Shown here piece after piece: positions 17,978 through 26,983 of a DNA stretch of 64,000 bases. The DNA lies in NCBI RefSeq assembly GCF_010667575.1, contig NZ_JAABNT010000005.1, forward strand, positions 1 to 64,000. The letters are read 5' to 3'. How positions within the stretch are numbered: the stretch's first letter is position 1; each line of letters begins with the position of its first letter. The notes below the pieces were generated by a model. It searched no databases and had not been told where the DNA came from. It saw only the letters and a program-made list of their open reading frames with translations. The translations under genes were made by a program, and so were the position numbers. The stretch comes from Sulfitobacter sediminilitoris (GTDB lineage Bacteria > Pseudomonadota > Alphaproteobacteria > Rhodobacterales > Rhodobacteraceae).

Positions 17978-19029
17978 TCGCCCCAGCCTTCGGCCTGCAT
18001 TTCCCGCAGGCGCGACGCGGTGCGTTCAAATTCAAACGTGCCTTCCCCCTCAAGATACAACATCTCTGGTGCAGCAGCGGCTGAACAGATCAGGCGCACC
18101 CGCGCCTCGTAAAGCGCGTCGATCAAGGTCACGAAACGCTTTGCTTCGTTAAAGTTGCTTCGTCCCAATTGTGGAATATCGTCCAGCAGCAGCACCCGTA
18201 CGGCATCGGCCAGCGACAGGTAGTCTGCTGGGCCAAGAGGTCTGCCGCACAGTTCGTGAAACCGGGCGCGAGCCATGCCGTTGTGGTATTGCGGGATCTC
18301 CACATCCCGGCCTTTGACACGCAACACCAGTGGCGCGCCTGGTCCGCCTGCAAGGTCCTCCCAGACGGCATCCATCGCCGCGCGGCTTTCTGCATTGACC
18401 GGCGTGAAATAGACCTGCGTGCCAGCCAGCCGGTCCTGACGGTAATCCTTTGGGCTGAGAAGATGGTGCACCACCATCCGCTCCTTGATCAGCTCGATGA
18501 AGGGCAGAAACAGATTTCGATTCAATCCATCCTTATAGAGGTCATCCGGCACCCGGTTGGACGTTGTGACAACGACCACGCCGTCCGCAAACAGCTTCTC
18601 GAACAGGCGTCCGACGATCATCGCATCGGTGATATCTGTGATCTGCATTTCATCAAACGCCAACAGGCGCACTGATTTCGCAACATCGGCGGCGACCGGC
18701 GCGATGGCGTCATCGACGCCTGTCTTGCGGGCTTCGTGCATCGCGGCATGGATTTCCTGCATGAAGGCGTGAAAATGCACCCGGCGCGATGGGATGCCAT
18801 CAAGGCTGGCCGCGAACATGTCCATCAGCATGGATTTGCCGCGCCCAACACCCCCCCACAGGTAAAGACCCTTGGGCGGCTCTGGTGCCTTGCGGAACAG
18901 ACCTTTTTTGACCGGCACCAGCAATGCCGCGCGGATGCGGTCGAATTCGGTCAGCACCGCCTCTTGCGCCGGATCAGGGTGTAGCGTGCCGTCGGCGATC
19001 TGTGCCTCGTATTTCGCGCGTAGGGTCAT
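17974..19029 (-). CDS. zapE: cell division protein ZapE (AFG1-like ATPase)
   Basis: A 351-residue P-loop ATPase of the AFG1/ZapE family, which in other bacteria associates with the division ring. Walker A is GGVGRGKSMLMD at about residues 56-67, and Walker B is LLAFDEMQ. The family segments RVHFHAFMQEIHAAMH and TTSNRVPDDLYKDGLNR follow. The start MTLRAKYEAQI was chosen as the usual N-terminus. The frame is open for 19 more codons upstream without family similarity. It is convergent with the 50-residue membrane protein. Confidence 0.93.
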   Translation of the reverse strand: MTLRAKYEAQIADGTLHPDPAQEAVLTEFDRIRAALLVPVKKGLFRKAPEPPKGLYLWGGVGRGKSMLMDMFAASLDGIPSRRVHFHAFMQEIHAAMHEARKTGVDDAIAPVAADVAKSVRLLAFDEMQITDITDAMIVGRLFEKLFADGVVVVTTSNRVPDDLYKDGLNRNLFLPFIELIKERMVVHHLLSPKDYRQDRLAGTQVYFTPVNAESRAAMDAVWEDLAGGPGAPLVLRVKGRDVEIPQYHNGMARARFHELCGRPLGPADYLSLADAVRVLLLDDIPQLGRSNFNEAKRFVTLIDALYEARVRLICSAAAAPEMLYLEGEGTFEFERTASRLREMQAEGWGD

Positions 19030-19189
19030 AGGCCCAGCCTTAGCGCATAAGCTGCTGATTTGAAAAGCGCGCTCCGACTGAACCACAAAAAAGACTTTCC
19101 ATCACGATCCCTGCGAACCGCATCACAACACGTGAATTGACGCCGAACCAAAAGCCCGTAATTTGCCCCCACACTTCAAGGACATGCCC

Positions 19190-20422
19190 GTGGAACAACG
19201 CAGCTCAATCTTTACGCCCGTCCTGATCGTGGGCTGCTTTATCATCTTGGTCAGCTTTGCGGTGCGGGCGTCCTTTGGTGTGTTTCAGATCCCCATCGCT
19301 GAGGAGTTTGGCTGGCTGCGTGCTGAATTCTCGCTCGCCATTGCGATCCAGAACCTGGCCTGGGGCATCGGTCAGCCCATCTTTGGCGCACTTGCGGAAA
19401 AGATCGGGGACCGGCGGGCGATCATCATCGGTTCCGTTGTCTATGCTTTGGGCCTTTTGCTGTCTGCCAACTCGGTGACACCGCTCGAACATCAGGCCTA
19501 TGCTTGGCTGGTTGGCTTCGGTATCGCCGGAACGGGTTTTGGCGTGATCCTCGCGGTCGTGGGCCGCGCGTCTTCGGATGAGAATCGGTCGATGTCGCTC
19601 GCCATTGCCACAGCGGCAGGCAGCGCGGGGCAGGTCTTTGGTGCGCCCGTTGCGGAATGGATGCTCGGTTTCATGACCTGGCAAATGACCTTCGTCACGT
19701 TCGCCGCCGTTATCCTGGGCATGTTGCTGACGCTGCCAATGATGCGCGCGCCTGCGTCGGCCACCAAGGCAGAGCTTGAGGAAAGCCTCGGTCAGATCTT
19801 GGTCAAGGCTTTCAAGGATCCGTCCTATACGCTGATCTTTCTGGGGTTCTTTTCCTGCGGCTATCAACTGGCGTTCATCACGGCACATTTTCCCGCCTTC
19901 GTGACCGAGATGTGCGGCCCGATCCTTGCCGGAGGTGTGTTGCATAACATCGGGATCACCACGACAAGCGCCTTGGGCGCGGTCGCGATTTCGCTCATTG
20001 GTCTGGCAAATATCGCCGGCACCCTTGCGGCGGGCTGGGCGGGCAAACGGTATTCCAAGAAATATCTGCTGGCGGGTATCTATACCGGACGCACCATTGT
20101 GGCGGCGCTTTTCATCATGTTCCCGATCACGCCCGTCACGGTCATCGTATTCTCCGTCGCCATGGGCGCGCTTTGGCTTGCAACCGTGCCGCTCACCTCC
20201 GGCCTCGTCGCGCATATCTACGGGTTGCGGTACATGGGCACGCTTTATGGGATCGTATTTTTCAGCCACCAGTTGGGCAGCTTCCTTGGCGTCTGGCTGG
20301 GCGGGCGGATGTATGACATCTACGGCAGCTATACCGCCGTGTGGTGGATCGGCGTCGCGGTCGGCGCCATTGTCCATCTGCCGATCAAGGAGCGCCGCCT
20401 CGAAGGGCTGGTGACGGCCTAA
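19190..20422 (+). CDS. MFS transporter, oxalate/formate or monocarboxylate type
   Basis: A 410-residue carrier with about twelve transmembrane helices. The loop between helices 2 and 3 carries GALAEKIGDRRAI, the MFS motif A. The general pattern (SFGVFQIPIAEEFGW at the start of helix 1) matches the OFA/monocarboxylate-porter branch, so a small organic acid is a likely substrate, though not certain. I prefer the GTG at 19190, because AAGGA lies 7 bases before it. The ATG at 19184 is only 1 base from that site. It ends in a 4-base convergent overlap with the alpha/beta hydrolase gene. Confidence 0.88.
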   Translation: MEQRSSIFTPVLIVGCFIILVSFAVRASFGVFQIPIAEEFGWLRAEFSLAIAIQNLAWGIGQPIFGALAEKIGDRRAIIIGSVVYALGLLLSANSVTPLEHQAYAWLVGFGIAGTGFGVILAVVGRASSDENRSMSLAIATAAGSAGQVFGAPVAEWMLGFMTWQMTFVTFAAVILGMLLTLPMMRAPASATKAELEESLGQILVKAFKDPSYTLIFLGFFSCGYQLAFITAHFPAFVTEMCGPILAGGVLHNIGITTTSALGAVAISLIGLANIAGTLAAGWAGKRYSKKYLLAGIYTGRTIVAALFIMFPITPVTVIVFSVAMGALWLATVPLTSGLVAHIYGLRYMGTLYGIVFFSHQLGSFLGVWLGGRMYDIYGSYTAVWWIGVAVGAIVHLPIKERRLEGLVTA

Positions 20423-21369
20423 TCGCCGCTTTGCTTTGGCGCAGTCATCCAGCCGCCCATGATGCGTAGGATGTCATCTGTGTGGGTGTACGTCAGGCCA
20501 TGCCCCGCCCCCGCAATCACTTCCTGCCGCGCATCGCTGTTCCAACCGGCCAAGGTCTCACGCGCTGACGCAGGGATGACCGCATCCTGCTGACCCCAGA
20601 TGGCAAGGACGGGAATTGTGCGGGCGGCAATGGCCTCGTGCTCGGCTTCCAGTGGACGGGACAGTATCCCCCGCAAACTGGCAAGAACGGCAGGCGTAAA
20701 GCCACGGAAGCCCAGCTCTTTCTCCTGCAGAGCGGTGATATGCGGCACGCTTGTCGGCAGGTTCCGTTCCGCACGCACGCCCTTGCGGTGCATCGACGGG
20801 TAAATCGCCAGCATCAGCCAGTCGCCGGCAAGCGGCGTATTCTTGATGAACCTGACCAGACCGGTCCGCACGCTGCCCATCCCGGCGGGGGCCAACAGGA
20901 TCATTTGCCGCACACGGTCAGGATATTGGGCCGCAAAGCAGGCGCTGATCGCACCGCCCATGGAATAGCCCACGACAGTCAGGTCATCTTTCACACCTTG
21001 ATGCGCCAACAGATCTGTCAGTTGCTGCAAAAAGAAATCCGCGTCCTGCAGGCCTGTCGTCCGCTCGGAATATCCCCGCCCGTAAAGATCATAGGTCAGT
21101 ACGCGGTAGCCCGAAGCAGCAAGCGCTCCGGTCATGCCACCCCAGACAAAGCTGGGCGCGGTCAGACCGTGAACGCAGACAATGATCGGCCCGTCTTCGG
21201 GCCCGTGCCATTCATAATGTGTCACGCCCTGGGACAATTCTGCAAAGCTGCCCGTCGCAGATTCCCGTGCCGCGTCGTCCATGACCTGTCGCCAGGCCTC
21301 AAGAACCAGAGGGATGGCAATGACGACCGCAAGGATGAGCAATACCCAGATCATCCGCGCGCGTTCCAT
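20419..21369 (-). CDS. alpha/beta fold hydrolase
   Basis: A 316-residue hydrolase with an N-terminal membrane anchor (residues 6-24, MIWVLLILAVVIAIPLVLE). The core shows the oxyanion region VHGLTAPSFVW, the nucleophile elbow GYSMGG (serine), a late Asp in GQQDAVIP, and the catalytic His in GAGHGLTYTH. The substrate is unknown; carboxylesterases and C-C bond hydrolases share this fold. Its start overlaps the end of the ornithine-cyclodeaminase-like gene by 19 bases, so it belongs to the same minus-strand operon. Confidence 0.88.
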   Translation of the reverse strand: MERARMIWVLLILAVVIAIPLVLEAWRQVMDDAARESATGSFAELSQGVTHYEWHGPEDGPIIVCVHGLTAPSFVWGGMTGALAASGYRVLTYDLYGRGYSERTTGLQDADFFLQQLTDLLAHQGVKDDLTVVGYSMGGAISACFAAQYPDRVRQMILLAPAGMGSVRTGLVRFIKNTPLAGDWLMLAIYPSMHRKGVRAERNLPTSVPHITALQEKELGFRGFTPAVLASLRGILSRPLEAEHEAIAARTIPVLAIWGQQDAVIPASARETLAGWNSDARQEVIAGAGHGLTYTHTDDILRIMGGWMTAPKQSGD

Positions 21370-22271
21370 CGATCCAGAATGTAACGCGATGTCATCAGGT
21401 CCAGATGCGCGCCACCCCCGTTCTTGAACAGGGTGATCTCCTTGTCGCTGGTCCGATGGAACCGGTCCAGATCGTAGTAGTCCGCGATCAGGTGGTCGCG
21501 GGTGATGGTGCCAGCCTCAAGCGGGATATTGATTTCGCCAATATGACCGATGGTCGTGTCAAAGCTGTCCACGAAAACCCGTGCGCGCAGCAGCGCGGCA
21601 TCGTCCACTTCGCGCATGTCGGGGCGGTAGGCGCCAATCAGGTCAATGTGCTGACCCGGACGCAGCCAATCGCCCTTGATCAGCGGGTCGGTGGACATGG
21701 TGGCGCTGGTGATGATGTCAGCGTCGCTCACCGCCGTCGCAAGATCATCCGCGATCTTGAGGCCGGGTAACTCTGCGGCAATCTTCTGGGCGTTCTGACG
21801 GGTCCGGTTCCAGAGGGTAAAGGACGCCTTGGGGAATGCCGCGGAATAGGCCGCATGCAACGCTCGACCCTGATTTCCTGCGCCGACAATCAGGATCTTG
21901 CGGCTGTCGGGCCGCGCCAGACGGCGTGCCGCCAGCAAGCTGTCCCCGGCTGTCTTCCACTTGGTCACAAGATGGAAATCAACGATGGCCTCCAGCGTGC
22001 CAAGATCATCGGCATAAAGGTTCAGCCCACCATTGATCATCGGCGCACCCTTGGCCGGGTTGCCCGGAAACACTGTCGCGGATTTCACCGCAATTCCCAG
22101 CCCGTCGATCCATGCCGCCCGGTTCAGCAGTGTGTCGTCGCCGCGATATAGAAACGTGTCTCCGATCTCGGCCTTGGGCAGCCTATGACCTTCGGCCAGC
22201 GCATCTGTCAGGCCGATCCAGTCCAGCACAGCCTCGCCAGCCTCAAACGGTATCATCGGTATCTCAGTCAC
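21351..22271 (-). CDS. ornithine cyclodeaminase family protein
   Basis: A 306-residue member of the ornithine cyclodeaminase/mu-crystallin family. The NAD-binding Rossmann motif is VGAGNQGRALHAAY, and the substrate-side segments VKSATVFPGNPAKGAPMINGG and IGAYRPDMREVDD are present. Many relatives act as imine or ketimine reductases rather than on ornithine, so the substrate is open. I chose the GTG at 22269-22271, since AAGGAGG ends 4 bases before it and it overlaps the HAD gene's stop in the GTGA form. The longer frame begins inside the HAD gene. Confidence 0.88.
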   Translation of the reverse strand: MTEIPMIPFEAGEAVLDWIGLTDALAEGHRLPKAEIGDTFLYRGDDTLLNRAAWIDGLGIAVKSATVFPGNPAKGAPMINGGLNLYADDLGTLEAIVDFHLVTKWKTAGDSLLAARRLARPDSRKILIVGAGNQGRALHAAYSAAFPKASFTLWNRTRQNAQKIAAELPGLKIADDLATAVSDADIITSATMSTDPLIKGDWLRPGQHIDLIGAYRPDMREVDDAALLRARVFVDSFDTTIGHIGEINIPLEAGTITRDHLIADYYDLDRFHRTSDKEITLFKNGGGAHLDLMTSRYILDRWNARG

Positions 22272-22888
22272 ATTGCCTCCTTCGCGCTCAGCAGTCCTTC
22301 GGCCACCAGCCTGTCTGCCCATCCCTGCGGTCCGTCGAAATGATGGGTTTGCCATCCCCGCGCCGCTGCTGCCGCGATATTATCGTGTCGGTCGTCCGTA
22401 AACAAAAGACGATCCGGTGCGACACCGCTGGATTGTTCAAGCGCCTCGTAGATGCCCTGACCCGGTTTGATGACCCCCAGATGGCCGGAAATGAAATCGC
22501 GATCAAAGGCATTGAGAAACGCATAGCGCTCTGCCGCGATCACGTAGGTCTGGATACCGAAGTTCGTGAGCGAAAAGACCGGCACACCTTTGCCTTGCAG
22601 CGCCGCCATCAGCCGAACGGAATGATCAATCGCGGGTGAGGCCATGTCGATCCAGCGGTCGTGCCAGATCAAGATTTGCTCGCGCCACTCAGGAAAGCCC
22701 GCTGCGGTCTCTTGGATCACGTCGCCAAAGGTCTCTCCCCGGTCGACGCGGCCGTTCATACCGTGCAGATCAATGGCGGCAAACATGGCGCGCCGGCGCT
22801 CGGGGCCAATCACGCTGTCAAAAAACCGCTCCGGCTGCCATTCGATCAGGACATTGCCGATGTCGAACACCACCGCTTCTGGTTTCAT
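22268..22888 (-). CDS. HAD family hydrolase, YihX-like
   Basis: A 206-residue haloacid-dehalogenase-type phosphatase. Motif 1 is VFDIGNVLI. As in the YihX/epoxide-hydrolase-N branch, the usual second Asp is replaced by Gly, with Asn after it. Motif 2 is FSLTNFG, the lysine is in GVIKPGQGIY, and motif 4 is LLFTDDRHDNI. YihX removes phosphate from sugar phosphates such as glucose-1-phosphate, but the substrate here is not determined. It is coupled to the downstream ornithine-cyclodeaminase-like gene. Confidence 0.9.
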   Translation of the reverse strand: MKPEAVVFDIGNVLIEWQPERFFDSVIGPERRRAMFAAIDLHGMNGRVDRGETFGDVIQETAAGFPEWREQILIWHDRWIDMASPAIDHSVRLMAALQGKGVPVFSLTNFGIQTYVIAAERYAFLNAFDRDFISGHLGVIKPGQGIYEALEQSSGVAPDRLLFTDDRHDNIAAAAARGWQTHHFDGPQGWADRLVAEGLLSAKEAM

Positions 22889-22954
22889 GTGTTGCTCTCC
22901 ATCAGTACCGGGATTCTTTGGAAATTCCGGTTGTTTCCTTCAGACAGAAAACGG

Positions 22955-23407
22955 TCATCCACGCGCCGCTGCGCGCAATTCCCGCTCAAGAACATCCAGA
23001 AAACGCGACCGGTCGGCCTTTGTAAATCCCTTGCCGCCACCCTGCCGGAACGGGTCCGCTGCCCGCAAATCGGTCATCAGGTCCCGGGTCGCCAGCACGT
23101 TGCCGATATTGGCCGCTGTCAGTGCCTCTCCGTTGTGCTTGATCACGCGCGCGCCTGCCTCGACGCACTTGGCGGCCAGCGGGATGTCCCCTGTCACCAC
23201 CACATCGCCCGGCCCGCAGCGCTCTGCGATCCACATGTCGGCCACATCGGGGCCATCGGGCACGATCACTGTCTCGACCAGTGGGTTCTGCGACGGGCGC
23301 AACCCCCCGTTTGACACGACAAACATCCGCACCTTGTGCCGGGTCGCCACGCGCTCGGCCTCGGCCTTGACCGGGCAGGCGTCCGCATCGATGTAAAGCG
23401 CGGTCAC
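22955..23407 (-). CDS. YaiI/YqxD family protein (DUF188)
   Basis: A 150-residue protein of the DUF188/YaiI family, recognisable from [12 protein letters not shown] at the start, [18 protein letters not shown] in the middle and [15 protein letters not shown] near the end. The fold is PIN-like with conserved acidic residues, so a nuclease role has been suggested but not shown. It lies 3 bases downstream of fghA on the same strand. Confidence 0.92.
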   Translation of the reverse strand: MTALYIDADACPVKAEAERVATRHKVRMFVVSNGGLRPSQNPLVETVIVPDGPDVADMWIAERCGPGDVVVTGDIPLAAKCVEAGARVIKHNGEALTAANIGNVLATRDLMTDLRAADPFRQGGGKGFTKADRSRFLDVLERELRAAARG

Positions 23408-23410
23408 CCC

Positions 23411-24244
23411 TCAGCCCGCGTAAAGCGCGTCGGCATGAAAGGCGATGTGATCTTCCATGAAGGTGGAGACAAAGAAATAGCTGTGGTCATAGCCGGGTTG
23501 CATCCGAAAGGTCCCTTGCTGTCGCTTGGCGGCCATGGCCGCAGCCAGTGCTTCGGGTTTCAGCAGATCGAGAAACTGATCCGATGCGCCCTGGTCAATC
23601 AGGATCGGCCCGTCAAACCCCTTGTCGGCCATCAGCAGAGACGCATCGTGCTTGGCCCATTTTGCAGTGTCTTCGCCCAGATACGCCGTCAGTTGCTTGC
23701 GACCCCAATCGCTGGCGCTGGGGTTCGCGATGGGGGCAAAGGCCGACACGGACAAAAACCGCTCCGGCAGGTTCATCGCCAGCGTCAAGGCGCCATGCCC
23801 GCCCATGGAATGCCCCGTGATCCCTTGGCGTTCTTCGTCGATCTCGAAGTTGCGGGTGATCAGCTTGGGCAGTTCCTCAGCGATGTAATCCCACATCTGG
23901 AAATGCGGTGCCCAAGGGTCTTGCGTCGCGTTGACATAAAACCCCGCGCCCTTACCCAGATCGTAATCATCGTCATCGGCCACATCATCGCCGCGTGGCG
24001 AGGTATCGGGAAACACCACCGCAATCCCATGCTCTGCCGCCCAGGCCTGCGCGCCTCCTTTGGTCATGGCGTTCTCATGGGTGCAGGTCAGGCCTGACAA
24101 ATACCACAACACCGGCACCGGGCCGTCCTTGGCCTCGGCGGGCAGGAACAGGCCAAATGTCATCTCGCAATTGCAGACGTCCGAGGCGTGGGAATAGACA
24201 CCCTGCGTACCCCCGAAACAGGCGTTCTCTGATATGGTCTTCAT
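23411..24244 (-). CDS. fghA: S-formylglutathione hydrolase
   Basis: A 277-residue esterase that hydrolyses S-formylglutathione to formate and glutathione, the second step of glutathione-dependent formaldehyde removal. The nucleophile serine is in TGHSMGGHGAL. The N-terminal MKTISENACFGGTQGVYSH, the SGLTCTHENAM oxyanion segment and FPDTSPRGDD are typical. Two ATG codons in tandem follow AAGGA; the second (24244) is better spaced. The partner formaldehyde dehydrogenase is not in this window. It sits between an AEC carrier and YaiI. Confidence 0.95.
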   Translation of the reverse strand: MKTISENACFGGTQGVYSHASDVCNCEMTFGLFLPAEAKDGPVPVLWYLSGLTCTHENAMTKGGAQAWAAEHGIAVVFPDTSPRGDDVADDDDYDLGKGAGFYVNATQDPWAPHFQMWDYIAEELPKLITRNFEIDEERQGITGHSMGGHGALTLAMNLPERFLSVSAFAPIANPSASDWGRKQLTAYLGEDTAKWAKHDASLLMADKGFDGPILIDQGASDQFLDLLKPEALAAAMAAKRQQGTFRMQPGYDHSYFFVSTFMEDHIAFHADALYAG

Positions 24245-24266
24245 CATCTGGTCCTTTTGATTGCGG

Positions 24267-25202
24267 TCAAACCGGGAACGTGGAAACCCATCCCACGACA
24301 AGGCTGACGGTGACAATACTGATCGCAGTCGACATCAGGATGGCTGTGGACACCCGTGTCGGCGCGATCCCGTAATGCTGGGCCAGCATGTAGACATTGC
24401 CAGCCACGGGCAAGGCCGCAACGGCGATGACCACGCCAGCTTTGAATGGATCCACGCCAAACAGGAACAGCGCGGCAAAGCCCACGAACAGCGGATGCAG
24501 CACAAGTTTGCAAAAGGTCAGCCAGCCCGCAATATGGAGCTTGTCAGGCGAGGTCAGGGCGAGCGAGGCACCAATAGCAAAAAGCGCGCCGGGGGTGGCC
24601 GCACCCCCAAGAATGGCAAGAAACTCGTTCATCGGCTCCGGAATAGGAATGGCAAGGCCAGACCACAGAAAACCCAGCGTTATGGCGACGATCATGGGGT
24701 TCTTGACCAACCCGATAGCAATGGAGCGGAAGACGCGCAGGCTTGCCTGTCCGTCCCGCGATACGGTGATCAGAATGACAATCAGGCTGGAAAAGACAAT
24801 CAGGTCGACCGCAAGCGCCATCAGCACCGGCGGAATGGCTTCGGGCCCCAGCAGCAGCGCCAGCATCGGTACGCCCAGAAAGCCCGCGTTCCCGATCACG
24901 GCACATTGCGCTTCGATGGCCGTGGTCGGAACATCCAACCCGCGCAGAAAGCCGACCAGCGTTGCGATGCCATATACAAATGACGTGCCCCACAAGTAGG
25001 CCACAATCAGCCGCGTATCCCACACCTCTGCCAGCGACAGGTTTGCGGAAAACCGGAATAGCATCGCGGAAAGTGCGAAATAGAACACGAACTTGGTCAG
25101 ATACGCCGTCGCCTCGGCGCTGAAGAACCGCGAGCGCCCGGCCCAGTATCCAAGGCCGATCAGTGCAAAGAAAGGCAGCGTTTTCAGAAAGATCGGCAGC
25201 AT
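24267..25202 (-). CDS. AEC family transporter
   Basis: A 311-residue membrane protein of the auxin efflux carrier (AEC) family with about ten helices. The family pattern includes GYWAGRSRFF after helix 1, a conserved Asn in CAVIGNAGFLGVPML, and AALPVAGNVYMLAQHYG near the C-terminus. Bacterial members move organic anions such as malate or malonate, so the substrate here is open. It lies 22 bases upstream of fghA and 39 bases downstream of mbfA. Confidence 0.9.
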   Translation of the reverse strand: MLPIFLKTLPFFALIGLGYWAGRSRFFSAEATAYLTKFVFYFALSAMLFRFSANLSLAEVWDTRLIVAYLWGTSFVYGIATLVGFLRGLDVPTTAIEAQCAVIGNAGFLGVPMLALLLGPEAIPPVLMALAVDLIVFSSLIVILITVSRDGQASLRVFRSIAIGLVKNPMIVAITLGFLWSGLAIPIPEPMNEFLAILGGAATPGALFAIGASLALTSPDKLHIAGWLTFCKLVLHPLFVGFAALFLFGVDPFKAGVVIAVAALPVAGNVYMLAQHYGIAPTRVSTAILMSTAISIVTVSLVVGWVSTFPV

Positions 25203-25241
25203 GGGATAGCAGTATCCAGCAAACCGCCTGCAGGCAAGGCT

Positions 25242-26216
25242 CTACCCTGATCCGATCAGCACACCCGCAGCAAAGACCAGCGCACCGCCCAGTACCACCT
25301 GAAAGGCCGCCCGGAAAAAGGGCGTCTCCATGTATCTGTTCTGAATCCAGGCTATCGCCCACAGCTCGATAAACACGACGATGATCGCGGTAATCGTCGC
25401 TGTCCAGAAATCCGGGATCAGGTAAGGCAGCGCATGCCCCAAACCGCCAAGGGTTGTCATGATGCCAGAGGCAAAGCCGCGTTTCCAAGGCGATCCGCGA
25501 CCAGACAATTCACCATCGTCAGATGCCGCTTCGGTAAAGCCCATGGAAATGCCTGCACCGACCGAGGCCGCCAATCCCACCAGAAACGTCGTCCATGTGT
25601 CTTGTGTCGCGAAAGCGGTCGCAAAGATCGGGGCGAGGGTGGAGACAGAACCGTCCATAAGCCCTGCCAAACCCGGCTGAACCCATGTCAGGATAAACTG
25701 CCGATGCGCGCGGCTGTCCTCTTCGGCAACGCTGTCGTCATCAAGGTGGCGTGCGGTCAGATCATCCGCAGTGGCCTGATGCCCTGCTTCGGCCGCAGCC
25801 AAATCGCCCAGCAACTTGCGTGTTTCTGCGTCACTGGTCCGTGCCGCTGCCGCCAGATAGAAACGCTCTGCATCTTGCTCCATCGCTGCGGCTTCGGTCC
25901 GAATGCGTTCAAGACCAAGGTTTTCGACCAGCCACACGGGGCGGCGGGCGTAATAGCCGGACACATGCTCGCGGCGGATCAACGGGATCGTCGGTCCAAA
26001 GCGTTTCAGGTGCAGGTCAATCAGGCGCTGGCGGTGCTGGTCTTCTTCAGCGGCCATACCATCGAAAACTGCAGCGCTCTTGGGATATTCAGCCCGCAAA
26101 CGCTCTGCATAGCCTCGATAGATCTGTGCGTCGTCCTCTTCGGACGAAATCGCCAGTGCCAGAACTTCCTGTTCGTTCAGATCCTTGAAACGTTTTCTAT
26201 TCAGCGAAAAACGCAT
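25242..26216 (-). CDS. mbfA: MbfA-type membrane-bound ferritin/VIT1-family iron exporter
   Basis: A 324-residue fusion. Residues about 10-165 form a ferritin-like (rubrerythrin) domain, with metal-ligand Glu and His residues in SSEEDDAQIY, MAAEEDQHRQRLI, AAMEQDAERFY and AAEAGHQ. Residues about 180-324 are a VIT1/CCC1-type membrane domain (QPGLAGLMDGSVSTLAPIFATA, GFTEAASDDGELSGRGS). Known MbfA proteins in rhizobia export iron and protect against iron and peroxide stress, and are controlled by Irr. An Irr-like dyad lies 17 bases upstream here, which supports the same control. Confidence 0.92.
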   Translation of the reverse strand: MRFSLNRKRFKDLNEQEVLALAISSEEDDAQIYRGYAERLRAEYPKSAAVFDGMAAEEDQHRQRLIDLHLKRFGPTIPLIRREHVSGYYARRPVWLVENLGLERIRTEAAAMEQDAERFYLAAAARTSDAETRKLLGDLAAAEAGHQATADDLTARHLDDDSVAEEDSRAHRQFILTWVQPGLAGLMDGSVSTLAPIFATAFATQDTWTTFLVGLAASVGAGISMGFTEAASDDGELSGRGSPWKRGFASGIMTTLGGLGHALPYLIPDFWTATITAIIVVFIELWAIAWIQNRYMETPFFRAAFQVVLGGALVFAAGVLIGSG

Positions 26217-26232
26217 CTCTTACCTCAGATAG

Positions 26233-26249
26233 TTTAGAATCATTCTAAG
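26233..26249. promoter_or_regulatory. Irr-box (iron control element) candidate upstream of mbfA
   Basis: TTTAGAA-TCA-TTCTAAG forms a dyad with perfect 6-base inner arms (TTAGAA/TTCTAA) around 3 bases. This is close to the iron control element bound by Irr in alphaproteobacteria. It lies 17 bases before the mbfA start in the divergent gap with a TetR gene, a good position for repression of mbfA. Confidence 0.7.
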
Positions 26250-26353
26250 ATTTTCATTGATCCATCGCAACCGGCTTTGCGCGCAGTCAGATTAATAATG
26301 CTTGGAACTGAACGAAACGGTTTATATTCTAATACCTATCAGCTGGAGCTTTC

Positions 26354-26974
26354 ATGACCGCAACCGCCCAAAGGGTTCGCAAGGGCCGCAAATTCGATCA
26401 GGTGCTTGAAGGTGCGCGGTCTGTCTTCATGGCCGACGGGTTCGAAGGGGCCAGCGTGGATGAAATTGCACGGGTCGCCGCCGTATCCAAGGCGACGCTC
26501 TACAGCTATTTCCCAGACAAACGCCTCTTGTTCATGGAGGTTGCGAACGCTGAATGTGCGCGGCAATCCCAAGAGGCGCTTGACAGCATCGACATGGCAG
26601 CACCGCCACGCGAGGTGCTTTCGCAGGCCGGGCACCACTTCCTGCGTTTCATCACGTCCACCTTCGGCTTGCAAATCTTTCGTATCTGCGTGGCAGAGTC
26701 GGATCGGTTCCCCGAGATCGGTCAGCGGTTCTACAACTCCGGCCCGGCGGTGATGCGCGAAGAGATGGCGCTTTACTTCAAGGAAGCAGAAGAGCGGGGT
26801 GAACTGCGGGTCGACGACTATGTCTTGGCCGCCGACCAGTTCGGTGAGTTGTGCAAGGCAGATATCTGGCCCCGGCTGATCTTTGGCGTCAGCAAATCAG
26901 TCAGCGATGCCGAAATCGCCCGCGTGGTCGAAGGTGCAGTCGAGATGTTTATGGCGCGCTACGGCAAGGAATAG
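26354..26974 (+). CDS. TetR/AcrR family transcriptional regulator
   Basis: A 206-residue regulator. The helix-turn-helix is in residues about 15-60, with SVDEIARVAAVSKATLYSYF as the DNA-binding core. The C-terminal ligand domain (FLRFITSTFGLQIFRICVAESDRFPEI) resembles the AefR-type TetR C-terminal family. GGAG precedes the ATG by 5 bases. It is divergent from mbfA and followed within 10 bases by an I78-type inhibitor gene. Targets cannot be named from the sequence. Confidence 0.92.
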   Translation: MTATAQRVRKGRKFDQVLEGARSVFMADGFEGASVDEIARVAAVSKATLYSYFPDKRLLFMEVANAECARQSQEALDSIDMAAPPREVLSQAGHHFLRFITSTFGLQIFRICVAESDRFPEIGQRFYNSGPAVMREEMALYFKEAEERGELRVDDYVLAADQFGELCKADIWPRLIFGVSKSVSDAEIARVVEGAVEMFMARYGKE

Positions 26975-26983
26975 GGGGTGGCA

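Noticed and set aside
19205..20377. 390-codon minus-strand frame opposite the MFS gene
   Set aside because: Very rich in Asp, Arg and His with no hydrophobic core. It is the complement of transmembrane codons.
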